Source of the DNA: Theocolax elegans
Lineage: Eukaryota > Arthropoda > Insecta > Hymenoptera > Cerocephalidae
Length of the DNA: 64,000 bases
Assembly (NCBI GenBank): GCA_026168455.1
Contig: CM047428.1
Location: forward strand, 20,798,759-20,862,758
Direction of reading: 5' to 3'
Shown piece after piece: positions 1 through 49,542 of this stretch (its first letter is position 1; every line of letters begins with the position of its first letter). The translations under genes and the position numbers were made by a program. The notes beneath the pieces were generated by a model, which searched no databases, was not told the DNA's origin, and was given only the letters and a program-made list of their open reading frames with translations.

Positions 1-2389
1 CGTGTCAAATGTAGGACATCGAACTTGTATGTAAATAAGGAAGTAAGAATAAGTAGTGTCTCGGATATAGAGAAACAAATAAACCAATATCCACGGAAGT
101 AGCGATTTTATGACGATCAAGTATGCGAGTAAGTAACAACACGCTTAAGTTACAATGAAGACGCGAGGGATTCGATATCGAGTATCGAATTGCCATACAG
201 CCTTGAGTCCACAAAACCGCGGTTCAACCTTAGCATATGTATCGACATGGTGAAGAATAAACGAATAGTATGCCCGGAGATCTGCGGAATTTGTATCTAT
301 TCCAATACCCTGATTACTTCCTAATTACTCGCCGAGTCATACGTATACACGATACTCTCTCGGATACGTGACAGTAGACATAGAGTAAAAGGTCCGTTTT
401 TTCAGTTAAAAATTAGGGTTTTAATCGCTATTTTACGAGCGTAACTACATTCTATGTAATATACATATAAGACTGTTGGTACGCTGGTAAAATTTGAAAA
501 TTTTACGTAATCGTGTAATGAAACAATCGCCGAATGATAAATTCATCAGTCTTGAGAATAATTTATAACGCGTGGAATTCAGTTTCTTGTGATAATGTAT
601 AATATTTAATAATGTTAGTAAGCTTTTCTAGGTTGTTCTTAAAAATTTCATGAATGTTTATAAAATTTTATACTGGGCTTTATTAGATTTTTGTATAAAG
701 AATTTAATGCTAATAGCAGCTACTATAAATTTATTTAATTTGAAAATTTTCTTTTTTTTTGTTAGAAACAGAACAGCTATTAATAAAAGATTACTATTAA
801 AAATAATGATTAGAATTCTGAATACTTAATTATTATATTTAACAATTTTTAATATTTATTAGTGTTTATTAGCTTTTTCTAGGGACACACACACGCACAC
901 ACACTTTTATATATTTATATTATTAATTATTATAATCCAAATTCCACACTTTATAAATTATTTGCTATTTCTATCCGAATGAATTTCCACCTGATAATAA
1001 AGAAAAGCTCGTAAAATTGATTATATCCTTTGAACTCGCATCATCATCATAATCCAGTATACACAAATTTTTATATTTCCATAGCATGTTCTTTTTTCCA
1101 TTTTTCCATTTTTTTTCCTTTTCTACTTGCAAGTATATTTGTCATTTTTAGGAATGAGAGGGATATAAGGATCGTATATAGGGAAATTTTCGTACAAATA
1201 AACGAAATATGTTGCGTACAAAAAAAATAATAATTATTACAATAGAAAATAAGCTGTTTGACAAAGAGAATAAGGATTATTTACATTTACGACTGTCGAG
1301 TCGCGTTTACGTTTCATTAAATAATATATTGTAATATTATTCTAAATTCTTGACGACGAACAGTTGCAGCTCGTATATTTAATTAGCCTTTTGGTCCAGT
1401 AAGAGAGAGAGAAAAAAATAACAGGAAAAAAAATGTCTTATTTATAATACTGATGACACGTTTTTCTTCCGCAAATCAGAGAAATGACTTTTTTTTCTTT
1501 TTACAACATTCGTATATATCCAACTAAAAGGAATGTGGCATTCACGTATTCGTATATACCGCGCGTGTAAAATAATAAAAAAAATTTTGAACAGCCACAC
1601 TGCTCTCGCCACGCATTTTATTTATATATCGATTTATTTTTTTCAATTTAATCGTCGACAAACAAACAGCTGAATTTCGTAATACTTACGTAAAAAAAAG
1701 AGACGTGACATTCAATTTTTTTGTCCCTTTTTTCGTGACAAAAGTTTTCTTCTTCTTTCAATGGACAAATAATAATAAATCAACTTTGTACAACATTTAA
1801 ATATTATAAAGATCATCGTCGTCATCATCATCATCATCATCATTATCATCACATTGTGTTCAAAGTGTATTTGAGAAAGTCGTTTTGTTTACCACTATAA
1901 ATGCAGTAAAAGTCTTTTAATTTTCATTTCATCAGCATGCACATATACCGATCACCTGTCGCTAAATAACACTGACACGCATTACTGTACAAAAAATAAT
2001 AATAAAAAAATTGCCAATACTCCTATACAATACATTTATTAAATTTAACAGAAATTACAGAAATTTCAATAATTTAAAAAAGAAAACAATTTCGACAAAA
2101 CGACTTTCTAGAAAAAAAATCTTTTTTTTATACACTCCATTCGCTGCGTGGAGAAATTGAAAAAAAAATAATAAACAGAGAACGGGAGATAAAAGAAAAT
2201 AATTTTTTCTTTACACAATGGCCATCTAAGTCGCAAACAAAACTTTTTCAACAGTTTTGCGGAAGATATTTATAAGCCTCCATTGGACATACAGACACAC
2301 AGCCTCCGAGTTTTATTTTTTCGTACCTTGGACCTTCTTCAGGTACTCATTGATTTAATTTTTAATTTCCTTTCTTCCTAGATTCTCCT
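1..2389. other. Non-coding stretch downstream of dynamin
   Basis: I see no gene here. The first 400 bases are less AT-rich than what follows but contain no supportable exon. Visible simple repeats are a short CA run near 888-905 and a CAT/TCA trinucleotide run at about 1817-1852. The right end probably includes the 3' UTR of the distal dynamin isoform: a minus-strand AATAAA (TTTATT on the plus strand at 2312-2317) lies about 75 bp past that isoform's stop codon. Confidence 0.5.
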
Positions 2390-2453
2390 TCAATTTAATC
2401 GTCCTGGACCTGGTCGATCGGGAATTCGTGGCGGGACGTTCGGTACCACTCGA
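2390..2453 (-). CDS. shi: Dynamin alternative distal terminal exon (proline-rich C-terminus)
   Basis: Read on the minus strand, an acceptor (ttttacag) precedes 64 coding bases and a TGA stop (2390-2392). Joined to the dynamin exon ending at 13744 (last codon split after TC), the frame continues exactly: Ser, then about 20 residues ending RVVPNVPPRIPDRPGPGRLN. This is Arg/Pro-rich with PxxP and RPxxPxR-like spacing, as expected for the SH3-binding tail of dynamin, and is very unlike the surrounding AT-rich DNA. Use of this exon gives a protein of about 864 residues in place of 878. It lies 8.5 kb beyond the proximal last exon (10930-11035), so the terminal intron would be 11.3 kb. The exon is inferred from frame, splice site and composition; there is no transcript evidence. 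Confidence 0.68.
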
Positions 2454-5024
2454 CTGTAAAATATTAATCGATCAATTTTATTATCTAACAATCGTTCGAA
2501 CAATTAGTCAAGCTGATGCACTAATTGTACGGAATATTAAAACGAAATGTTTTAATTATAAAATAATTTTTTTCCTTTAGATATTCAGAATTGAAACATG
2601 CATATAATTTGTACAATATTTTAAAATTTATAATTCTTATCTATTTATTAAACATTATAATTCGTACCGATTGTATTATATTTTTCATAGTAATACAAAA
2701 TTTGTAAGATCGTATATGGAATATTAAAATAACTTTATCGCAATTTATTTTTTTTTATTTTGAAAAAATTCGATAAAATGATTTAAAAATTATTTTATAA
2801 TTTAAAAACATAATTTTATGTAAGCTATTTTTTTTGGACAGCTGATATACATTTTACGTATACATAAATACGACACTACAAAGCTGAAACAAAAAATTAG
2901 GATAAATTGCAATGATTTAACAACACAGTGCAGGGTTGGAGACAAAAATAAAACCATATGTAAAATAACATGAAATATAAATTAAAAAATTTGTTAAAGA
3001 GCACAAATCCGGCATAAAATTGAACAAAAATTATCCAATATTAATAATTAATTCTTGTTTTCATAACGATTAAAAACATTTCTTATTTTTTACTTAAAAC
3101 TTTTTATCTTATTTATTTGCAACATAATTGTTGTAATTAATTATGAGACTCCGTACTCTGATTTTTTTCATTGTAGAATCACCTCAGGATATCTCAAAAC
3201 TACTTCATCATTGAAATGAAGCATAATTGAAAAAAAGACTAAATGTTTATTTTAAAATATTATTTAGCTGTGTTAAAAGTAAATTTTTGCAACAATTTCA
3301 AAGTAAAGAGATTCATAAATAATTTAAATAGTTATGTAAAAAATAAATTAGCCAAAAATTTTAAATAAAAGTTAATAATAATACGGTTAATTTAAAAAAT
3401 TAAGAAATATTTTTATCCATTATAAAAGAAATTATTTGAATAGTTTTTTTTTAATTTAACTCAGATTTGCTCTCTTAATAAGTACAGCAGGTTTCTTTAT
3501 TCTTTAAATCATTATACAAGTGCATGAAACTGATAATTTAGAACTGCTATTACTTTAATTTAAAATTATTGAACAAAAAATAATTTTCTAAAGAAATAAA
3601 ATAGTTATGAATCCTTCTGATCAAGTACACAAAAATATTAAAATGTTCAAATAAATTATTGGGTAAATAGCTAAATAATAAAAATCATCAATTATTAATT
3701 ATATTTTTTAAATTATTAAATACATTTTAAATATTTGAAAATGATACATTTTTTCTTTTTCGAATCTCCCGAGCGGAAGAAATAAAAAAAACTAAAATTT
3801 CCTAATAAATTGTCGAAAAAACAATAACTTTATCAACATCGACATCAACATTTATATATATCTACATATATATTTAATTTATTTACTCACATTCCAACAC
3901 TGCAGATGAGCTTATCAATGCAATATTCAATTTGTAACATTCGTTCGTTAAGATTGTTAAAATTAAAAAAGGTAAAAACCATGCAACACGTTAGATAATA
4001 ATTAAACACAATCGGATTAAAGTTAAACGAAACACAAAATTATAGTACTTTTCAATTCGATAAAAACAAGTTAGGATAAACGAAACAGATAATAATAATT
4101 TATAATCAGAAAAAAAAGAAAATTTTTTTTTCAAAAAACGAGGTATAACGATTAAGGAAATTGAATTATTAATTGGGTTATACGAATAAAAAATGAATAA
4201 TACGAGCACACATCCCGCAACTTTTTTCTTAAATAACGTGTACTTGTTACTATTAAAAACTAATGAATTACAGAAAAAGAAATTTTACATCTATAGAAAA
4301 ATAATTTTTTTACTAGAAAAAATGTTTATGTATACAAAAATAAGAAAAAAAAATCAATTGCGGAAATGCGTACCCGTACATTATCCGGCCGAGTAAACGT
4401 AAGTTTTATCTTCTTTTTTGTCGTTAATCTTATTCATTCATATATTCTATGATAACATGGTTTACTTCCTATATACACATTTATATTGCAATAAACAGTG
4501 TTTGCATGTGTGTAGGTGTGTTGATGTATACCCCTCGATAAATCCCATTTCCCCTCGTACAACGTGAAAGTCGCTTATGCATCTCTCAATGATATTTTAT
4601 TTATTTTTTTTAGTTATCTCTTTGTCTCTTAAATTCTTAAATGTTTATTAAGATTAATCTATTTGTTTGTCATGTTCTTTTTTTTCCCTCTGTATTGTTC
4701 GTTCACTCGAGGTAACCCTGCAGTGCAAAGAAAAAGTCGTTTCACTATTTCCGTTGAGGTATACGATAAAAATAAGGAAAAAAGAAAAATTGTATAAACA
4801 AACGTTTGTTACAAAATTTACAAGGGCGTACAACGTGATTGTTGAAAAGTTTTTTAGGTGACGCGATAGATTCACTGTTTTACCGACGGAGTTGGCGAGT
4901 GTGACGTGTGCTGCAATGAACAATTGACTCGATGAGATTGAAGTAATTTCGAATAATCTTAAAAACATAAGATTATCAAGCCGGATATTAGAAAATGTAA
5001 GATTAATATGAATGTTACTCGTTA

Positions 5025-5275
5025 TCGTTACCGACACTACCGACATTCTATTTTATTCGTCATCCGCATTATCGACATTAACAACTTCTTTTTCTACTCA
5101 TTACCGACTTCGTTTTGAATACGTCACCGACATTGTATTGCATTCATTATAGAAATTACCGACATTCTATTGTATTCGTTATCATATTAATGACATTCTC
5201 GTGTACCCATTATCGAATTCATTATACCCCCCATTACCAACATTCTCACATCTATTACCGACGTTATCAACTTCA
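5025..5275. repeat. Degenerate minisatellite with ACCGACATT core
   Basis: The phrase 'ttaccgacattctattgtattcg' type unit recurs about eight times with drift at roughly 25-40 bp spacing (for example near 5028, 5038, 5071, 5100, 5126, 5156, 5207 and 5257). Variants include 'tatcgacatt' and 'taccaacatt'. This is a decayed tandem repeat with no coding potential. Confidence 0.65.
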
Positions 5276-6216
5276 CGTTTCTCGAAACTTTTACAAACGT
5301 ATTTACATATTCGGAATGGATATATTCGGTCGATATCGGCAGGAATCCGCCCAAACTCCGTTGGTAAGTTAGAAAGAAAAAACATTCATTCAAAAAGAAT
5401 ATTAGAAAAAAAAAGAAAAACCAATAACAGAGTTACCTCGACGAATAAAAGTGTATGTTATCCTTTAATAATAATAATTCTTGCCGAGCTTATAAGAATT
5501 ATATCGCAAACATTAAACTTTGTTATTTTTTATTTTTCTTTGTATTTGGTACGATCGATTACACTTAGTCAACGTGTTTGTTATACAATTAAATGTAAGC
5601 ATCATAACTAGGATTTTCTTACAATAAGGCTTTTTTATTTTTCTTCATTTTTTTTCACTTTTTTTCTTTTATTTAGATTGGAAGCATATATCATTTTCTT
5701 CATTATACTCGTGTCACTCGCTTAAAGATGCGTTATCGCACATTATTATTTTTTTTTCAAAATTCTCCCTTTCATTTAGTTATTTTTTTTTTGTTCTCCC
5801 AAAACGTAATCAACATCATCGCCTTCGCTCTCTTAGCCTTAATTTGTAATAATAATTATTTTTAATAATCTCACGCCGCTTATATTATTATAATTCCTCG
5901 TTTTTTTCTTTATTTTTGCTTTTCATTTCGTGATGAGGTGCCGTTTGGACATACTTCTAAACAACGTGGTGCACAATTTCTTTATTTATATTTTTTTGGT
6001 AATTTTCTATTTTTTCTCTCTTTCTCTCACGTGTCTCGACACACCATCGTTACAAAAATCCTCGACGGGTAATAATAATAATAATAATATATATATATAT
6101 ATATATAAGTATGTAAAATAATTGAAAATTTTCAACGGGTAAAAGAGAAATTAAAGCCGAATATGTTAATTTTAACACGAAGGTCGTAAAAGGCAGTATT
6201 TAATAGCTACGGGTAC

Positions 6217-6447
6217 GGAGTAAAGTGATAGGTTTTTTCCCTAAGGAGTAAAATAGCTTTTTCTCTCTAGGGAGTTATGTCGTTCTTTTTCTCATTGGGG
6301 GAGTAAAATGGCACTTTACTACAGTTAGCAATAAAACACCGAGTTTTACACACTTTGTGTTTAAAAAATCTGCAACGCGGGAGTATGGGTGTTTTTTAAC
6401 CTGGTTTTTATTATCTCCCTCGGTCAAAAATCACCTATTTTACTCCC
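6217..6447. mobile_element. MITE-like element with GGAGTAAA termini
   Basis: The left end reads GGAGTAAAGTGATAGG; the right end, read on the other strand, gives GGGAGTAAAATAGGTGA. The same phrase (gGAGTAAAATrG) recurs inside at about 6245 and 6298. Length is about 230 bp with no coding capacity. No clear target duplication was seen, so the family is not assigned. Confidence 0.5.
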
Positions 6448-6534
6448 TTCTTGCACAAATTATTATTTTTTTCCACAATTTTCTACATACTAAAATTTTA
6501 AGGACATATATATATATATAAATATATATGTATG

Positions 6535-6575
<41 letters not shown>

Positions 6576-6793
6576 GTATTCAATGAACCCATACGTCGTG
6601 TCATAATTTTAAAACTCTATATGTATATACGCTATATATCACATCCTATATTTTAATATATTTTTATCCAGTAATCATCATCATCATTTTTTCATAATGT
6701 CCTCCTTATGTTTTTCTTAAATGTATATATGTATAATTGAGTTACCTTGAAATTTTTGTGTCTCGTAACAATAATCGATTCGTTCATCATTAT

Positions 6794-6825
<32 letters not shown>

Positions 6826-7539
6826 CATCGAAATGGGGTTTATCTCGCATTTTTCATATACATATATATATGTATATATAATCAAGTATGAAGGTGGGAG
6901 TAAGGGAGAAAGAAAATAATTTTGGGACACACTTTAGACATTGTCCTCTACAGATGATTTTACATTTATCTCTCGGTTTGTTTGTTTTTCTCTCTCATTC
7001 GACGGGTTAAATATATATATTTATTATAATAATATAGTATATCAAAGATGAAACGTTCATTGTCGTCCAAAAAATTATTTTATTCATTTATTATTTTTTT
7101 TTTGTTTATCTTTCAACGTGGACGAACGGACACATTTACAGCGAGCTTACAGCATGACATTTCTCTGAGTAAGTAGTTTTTATCTAATTTTCTTTTTAAT
7201 GGCTAACCTGGATTTCCTTTCGTAAATGCACTTTTTGCTCTCTTCCTAGCGCGTGTGACAATTTTCCGGAGGGGTTTTTTTTTCTTTTTGTTCGGCGAGA
7301 TTTTCGGCGTGTTCCGAGCGGTCTGGGATGTCGAGAGTAAGAGTGGTAAAAACTGTCGTATTATTTTAATAATATTGAAATAATTACTAATTGAGGTTGA
7401 ATTGTTTTTTTTTTCGAATGTACGGTTAAGCAGTAGTTTTTGATTGGTGACGAAACGATTTTTCTTTTCTTTTTTTTTATATTTAACCTAGAAAAATATT
7501 TTGTTACGCGGAAGGTGTTGCGGTGATCGGAAATTGGTC

Positions 7540-8100
7540 ATTTTTAGGTTAGGTAAAATTATTTAGTAAGAATGTATTTCGATACTTATTGGCCATTCAC
7601 TGGCGAGAAAGATACACTGTACAAATGCTTCGATAAATAAAGTTTTTTAAGGAAACACCAGTTTTATATTTTCATTACCGCACCACTGATAAAGTGAGGT
7701 TAAGAGAACCCAATAATTGGGGATATGTTGTGGTTTTTTAGGGTATAATTAGGAAAATAGGCAGTTTCTGCACAAAACAAAGTTTCTCAAATATTTTATT
7801 TTCATTGGATTTTCTCCAAGAGAAAAAATGATTGTGAAACATAAGATGTGATCATCTATTGGTCAGAAACTATCGATTTATTGGCCATTTTTGATCATTT
7901 ATTAGCCAATGCGGGCTGAATAAATGCGTTTTTTAAATGCTTCAATGAAAATTATTTAACCGTACACATATTTTTTATTATCATCACTAGAGCTCAAGAA
8001 TAGTAAGGTTAGGAGATGCCAACAATTGACCATAAATTATGGAATTTTATGGTCATTTCTTGCCACCTGAAAATGCTAACGTATCCTACCACAATTTATG
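7540..8100. repeat. Diverged direct repeat (about 340-bp unit)
   Basis: Segments around 7590-7720 and 7900-8040 share an order of phrases: 'ttattggccat', 'aaatgcttc', 'ttatta/cc..cac', and 'gtaaggttagga' followed by 'ccaacaattg'. This is two old copies of a non-coding unit with much divergence. Confidence 0.35.
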
Positions 8101-9475
8101 TTACTACCATCCCTTAATTAAATACATTAAACGTAAAAAGAAAATCGTTTCGTCCCTAACAAAAAACTGCCTAACCCCCACTTTCCATCTAGAAGCTAGC
8201 TAAAAACTGGTCCTAAAAAAACGTTTATAATCACCACGAAAATTAAAAAAAAAGACCTGTATACAACTTCTATAGGCAAAATTCTGTTACTATATGTACA
8301 TTATACGTGACACTTTACACTATTAATAATCTTTCAAAAATTGGCGCTTATTTTTATTTTTTTTTTCAACTGATAAATAGGAACTTGCACATGTCGCTAT
8401 ATACCGCTAAGTAGTATCGTACAAAATATATTTCATTAGTATTTTTCTTTTCTTGCTTATTATTTTTCTCTACACACACATATATATGTATATATATATA
8501 TATAGATATTTTCATCGAATCGAAAAAAAACATTACCTCTCGAGCGCGTTGAAAATCTCGCCGTCAAAAATGAAATACCCCCGTAATAAAGTCTCGCAGC
8601 TTATATAAGATTAAAAAAAAGAATTAACGACTCGGAGACGAATGGCTACATATATGTTGAAGAAAAAAAAAAAGAAAAAAAAAATATCGAGTCTATCGCG
8701 TATATAGACTCAAATTTTTTCTTCCTCTTTCTTTTATGAAAAAAAAAAAAAAAAAAAAAATTTTTATATATATATACAACGGGCGTGCACGTCTACGAAA
8801 AATCAACGCCACCGTACTATATATACGTATACACATCACGCGCGCACACACATAATTATATTATATTATATATAGAAAGAGATTATATAGTGACACATTG
8901 ATATTTTTGTACGTTAAATGTACACACACACACACACATGTATATGTGTATGTTCATACATTTTGTGTATACCATTGAATAAAAAAAATCAACAGAAAAA
9001 AATAATTAAACCCTCGCGGGGTAAGGAAATAGAAGCATTTAAGTACATAACCTCAAAATGCTCAATTTCCACTATATAAGGGCGCGTGTCTCGCGCGTCG
9101 TAACGATCTGACAAGGCAAGCAATTTCGGCATATATGTATGTATATATATATATTTATTTATATATTTTTGTTTATTCTTTCAGGCAGGTATTATCGACC
9201 CGCGATATCATTATTTCATCTCCGTCGGTAATACGTACAGTAAGCACAGCTTAATTAACTTAAGCAAGAATAGCCTCGTATCAATTTGATTTTTTTTTCT
9301 TTCAACCTCTCTTTCTCTCTTTTTTATTTCTTACTCTAGGCCCTTGGAAATTAAAATGATATACGTGTGCTCGGTTTATCTTTTTCATGTCTTCTTATTT
9401 TTCTCTTCGAAATTCATCGTGGTATATATCGTTTGTCTACTATTTTGTGATTTAATAATTTCTAATTACCCGGTA

Positions 9476-9960
9476 AGTAAGATGCTTGATGAATATGACT
9501 GTAATGTCGGTTGTAAGTTAATTTTTAAAATTATCGTTGAAACTTGGATTCAAAACAAACTAAAACTTAACTAGTTTTGCGATGTTGTCGAGAACAAGAA
9601 AATGGACAAAGATGCTTAATACATGGTTGAAATATTGGTTACAAGTTAACCTCGAATTCAAAATTTAGGCCCGTAAATAAGCATTTCAGAATTTGACACT
9701 TTTTGTGATTTAAAATTGTAATACACGATAAATTGTCATAAAAAGGGATAAAGATGCTTAATATATGGCTAAAATATTGGTTACAAGTTAACCTCGAATT
9801 CAAGATTTAGGCCCACAAATAAGCATATGAATTGATTAACCATGTGACTTATAATTTTTAATTACTCAATAAGTTGTCAAAAAACAGATAAAGATGCTTA
9901 ATATATGGTTAAAATATCGTTTTTAAGTTAACCTCAAAATTACCGTTTGATTCAAACATT
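9476..9960. repeat. Tandem array of about 140-bp units
   Basis: The phrase 'aaagatgcttaatatatgg' followed by 'aaaatattggttacaagttaacc' recurs at about 9608, 9750 and 9892, with a more diverged first unit at about 9479. Spacing is about 141-142 bp. It lies downstream of the proximal dynamin stop codon and codes for nothing recognisable. Confidence 0.75.
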
Positions 9961-10415
9961 ATCATTTAGAAATTAACTTTGTTTCTTCATTTTTTTTTAA
10001 TTCCGACACTTAAATTAATCGACTGGAATTTCACTAAGAAAGATAGTTAACCGCAAATATATAACTGATATGTCATCTTATTGTTTCCCTCCCGCGTAAT
10101 TAAAAAAAACTATTACCATCACAAAATAGCATAGAGTCTTTAAAAGCTACATCGATTACACTTACTAGTCACAAAATGTATAAATCTTCGTGTTTCCTGG
10201 CTAATTGACCTTTTATGTATTTTTGTTGCTTCATCATTTTTTTTTTGTTTTTCATTTTAAACTTCCATCGTTCAGTAAATTCGAAACGAGAAAAATTAAG
10301 AAGAGAAGAATAACCAAATTGTGTGCAACGACAGTTTTGACGAAAAAAAATAAAGAAATAACACGAAATTCAACGATTTCGTGACCTAGTCGCTATACAA
10401 TTTTTAAATATCTTT

Positions 10416-10421
10416 TTTATT
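10416..10421 (-). other. Candidate poly(A) signal for proximal dynamin isoform
   Basis: This is a minus-strand AATAAA about 510 bp past the TAA at 10930. Many chance AATAAA hexamers occur in such AT-rich DNA, so the assignment is weak. Confidence 0.25.
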
Positions 10422-10621
10422 CCATGCATAGTAAGAGGCGTTTTTCTCACTAAAAAAACAAAGCGTTTTGTGGGAAGCAACGAAATTGTTTAAAACAAAA
10501 AAATTGTTTTTTGTTTGTTGTTAGTGACTTATTTTCTTTGAACTACTGATTATTATTATTAATTACAACCACTAAGGATTACGATAAAAGTCAGGTTAAT
10601 TTTGTTCAATCGGTAAATTGT

Positions 10622-10763
10622 AAATTTGCTTTACCGACGGAGTAATCTCTCTTTTTCTTTTTACATTCATGCAAATCCCAATCACCGTATACCCGCACCG
10701 TGTAGCTTTACCAAAAAAAAGAAAAAGAGAGCGAGAGGAACTTTTCTGACTCGGTCGGTAAAA
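10622..10763. mobile_element. Short MITE-like inverted repeat
   Basis: The left end 'tttaccgacggagtaatctctc' and the right end 'gactcggtcggtaaa' are reverse-complementary over the TTTACCGACNGAGT phrase. Inner arms (TCTCTCTTTTTCTTTTT and AAAAAAGAAAAAGAGAG) extend the pairing. The same ACCGAC terminal phrase marks other elements in dynamin introns. It lies about 170 bp downstream of the proximal stop codon, probably in the 3' UTR. Confidence 0.5.
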
Positions 10764-10929
10764 CAGGACGTAAGAAAAAAGAGATAAGCTAATGTAAAGC
10801 AGTTCCCCCACAGTAACCGTCTCGCCAGACGTATAATAACAACACTACTCCTCCTCGTGTTACAATGTACAAAGAAAACATTAGAGTATTAGAAAGAAAA
10901 AGAAAAATGGTTAATTAAAAATTGTGGAA

Positions 10930-47628
<36,699 letters not shown>

Positions 47629-48600
47629 TCTTAAGCTCTCTTATTTTTTTTTTTTTCGTTCCTTTTCTCACTTCTCTCTCTCTCACTATCTGTTTTTTTT
47701 TTTCGTTAGGGCTGCCCTCGCCAAACTTAGTGTGTGTATATATATATATATTTTCAGGTATATATATATATATATATTGTTCAACGCCACCGCACACACG
47801 CGCACATAGTCGCCTTATAACACCGTGGTGTACAACGGATGAGCAGATGCGTTCGTTAATACTGGATCGACGTTGGTTCGTAACACCGAGGTGACGATGG
47901 TCAACGCATCGTCCTCTCACCGCGATGCGTGCGCGAGAGGAAGAAAAAAAAATAATTTTTCTTTTACGATACACGCACACGCACACGCACGCACACACAG
48001 CGAGCGAGAGAGAGAGACCAGGCGGACGGTTTTCTCTCAGTTTTTCTCCGACTGTGCGTGTGTATTGTTAACTGGCCACTCCTCCTCGCGGCAGCACTCG
48101 CGACGCCAAGACGAACGTATATATATATCGCCGTAACGCGCGTGCGCCAATTTTCGATAAATCTTTGCTACTTCTTTTTTCTTTTTCTTTTTCCGTTTTT
48201 CGTGCGAATTCGAGGGGGAGGGGAGGGATTTCGTTTTCTTTAGATCTCTCGGTTCGTCATTTTTTTTTCTTTCTCAATTTTTCTGAGAATGGACACGTGA
48301 TTCTTCTTATTTTTTTAATTGTTTTTGTTTTTCGGAGCAAACAGAAAGAAAGAGAGAGAGAGATAGAGGGTAGGATTTTAGGTTCTGCGCGTTTTCTAAC
48401 CTCAATTTTATTCGTACGAGAGCGAGCGAGAGAGAGAGAGAGGAGTGTGATAGGGGTTGGCTCGATCGATAAACGTATGTGTGCGCGCCGCGCGGTGACC
48501 CAGTTATTTCGCGCGGTATATAGATATACATACATATATATCTTGTACTTTTTTGACGTGTGTCGTGAGAGAGAGACAGCGAGAGAGGGAGCGAGTGTGA
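47629..48600. promoter_or_regulatory. Likely dynamin 5' UTR and promoter region
   Basis: The DNA directly upstream of the dynamin start codon is less AT-rich than its surroundings. It carries several GA-rich tracts (48000-48018, 48343-48368, 48418-48443, 48567-48595) and many CG dinucleotides. GA tracts of this sort are common at insect promoters. No TATA box or start site can be fixed from the sequence. Open frames here are low-complexity. Confidence 0.35.
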
Positions 48601-49542
48601 TTCTTTGATAATCTTTCCTCTCTTTCTCGTTTAAATTTTTATGTATAATATATATATATATATATATACCTATATGTATGTATGTATATATACGTATATA
48701 TTTTCACGGAATATTTTTTTTAATTTCGGGATATTTAAAATTTTATTTAGTAATTAATTTTGATTATTGATTTTTTAGTATATTAACGTTGGTTGTGTTT
48801 AAATACATACTTTTTTATTTTTATTATTAATGTTGTATTGTTAATCATTTTTGTAAATTTCTTCTGGTTTTAAATAAATAAATAAACAAATGAATTCGTA
48901 TTAAATTTTCTTGAGAGTTTGTTGTCCAAAACAATTTTTTTTGTTTATTAATATTAGTTGACACAAACTATAAGTGCTTTCTTAATGTAGGTATAGGTTC
49001 AACAATGTGGTATTCATTTTGAATATAATGAGAGTTTGTACTCGAGGACAATTTTTTTGTTTTAAATATAATGATAATTGTTAATTACTGATGAAAATAT
49101 TTTTTTTATTTAAATTGATGTAAATAGAAATTGAAGTTATTTACTCTATAAAATAGTAAGCAAGGATTTGTTGTGGTTATTTTATTTATTTATTATTTAA
49201 CCAGCTGGTCATGTCCTTATACATAAAATACACAAAGGTAAAATTAGGTAACGCATAGCAATTCCAAAATAACAGACATGCTTCCCAAAATAATAATAAA
49301 ACTAAAATGAGTGTATCAACACAATCACCCAAAAAATCATAAATTACTTTTATTTATTTATTGTTATTTTATTAATTTTTATATTGTATTTGATTGTATT
49401 TGTATTTACATTTACCACTTTTGTAATTTTCTTCTGTACTTACGAGGGTTTTGTATTTCTGTTAATTAAATAAATATAAAAATTAATTATCGTTAGTTGC
49501 TCATAGTTTCAGTAATGAAATATTCATTTTGAGTACATATTC
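48452..49542. repeat. Tandem duplication, copy 1 (1091 bp)
   Basis: The copy begins 'aggggttggctcgatcg' and ends 'gagtacatattc'. Copy 2 follows without a gap at 49543-50395. Copy 1 has 236 extra bases (49151-49386) absent from copy 2. Most other differences are one-base changes in homopolymers or dinucleotide runs. Confidence 0.85.
49151..49386. other. 236-bp segment present only in duplication copy 1
   Basis: This segment interrupts copy 1 relative to copy 2 near 'ctctata...tatttgattg'. It has no recognisable ends or coding potential. It may be an insertion in copy 1 or a deletion in copy 2. Confidence 0.55.

Larger units (their letters stand above)
2454..10929. other. AT-rich non-coding stretch between the two dynamin last exons
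   Basis: No gene is supported here. The stretch is part of the terminal dynamin intron for the distal isoform, and its right end is 3' UTR for the proximal isoform (a minus-strand AATAAA candidate lies at 10416-10421). It contains TA/CA microsatellites (6090-6110, 6508-6575, 6800-6825, 8475-8505, 8765-8780, 8925-8945), a 22-base A run (8739-8760), an ACCGACATT minisatellite (5025-5275), a MITE-like inverted repeat (6217-6447), a 140-bp tandem array (9476-9960) and an inverted repeat (10622-10763). Short open frames here are low-complexity. Confidence 0.6.

Noticed and set aside
2318..2352. Minus-strand phrase reading EYLKKVQGTKK then stop
   Set aside because: It is preceded within two codons by a stop and has no usable acceptor in phase; probably 3' UTR coincidence.
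4654..5046. 130-codon minus-strand frame
   Set aside because: It overlaps a plus-strand frame and the ACCGACATT minisatellite; composition is that of non-coding AT-rich DNA.
48165..48608. 147-codon plus-strand frame rich in Arg-Glu
   Set aside because: It is a product of GA microsatellites upstream of dynamin.
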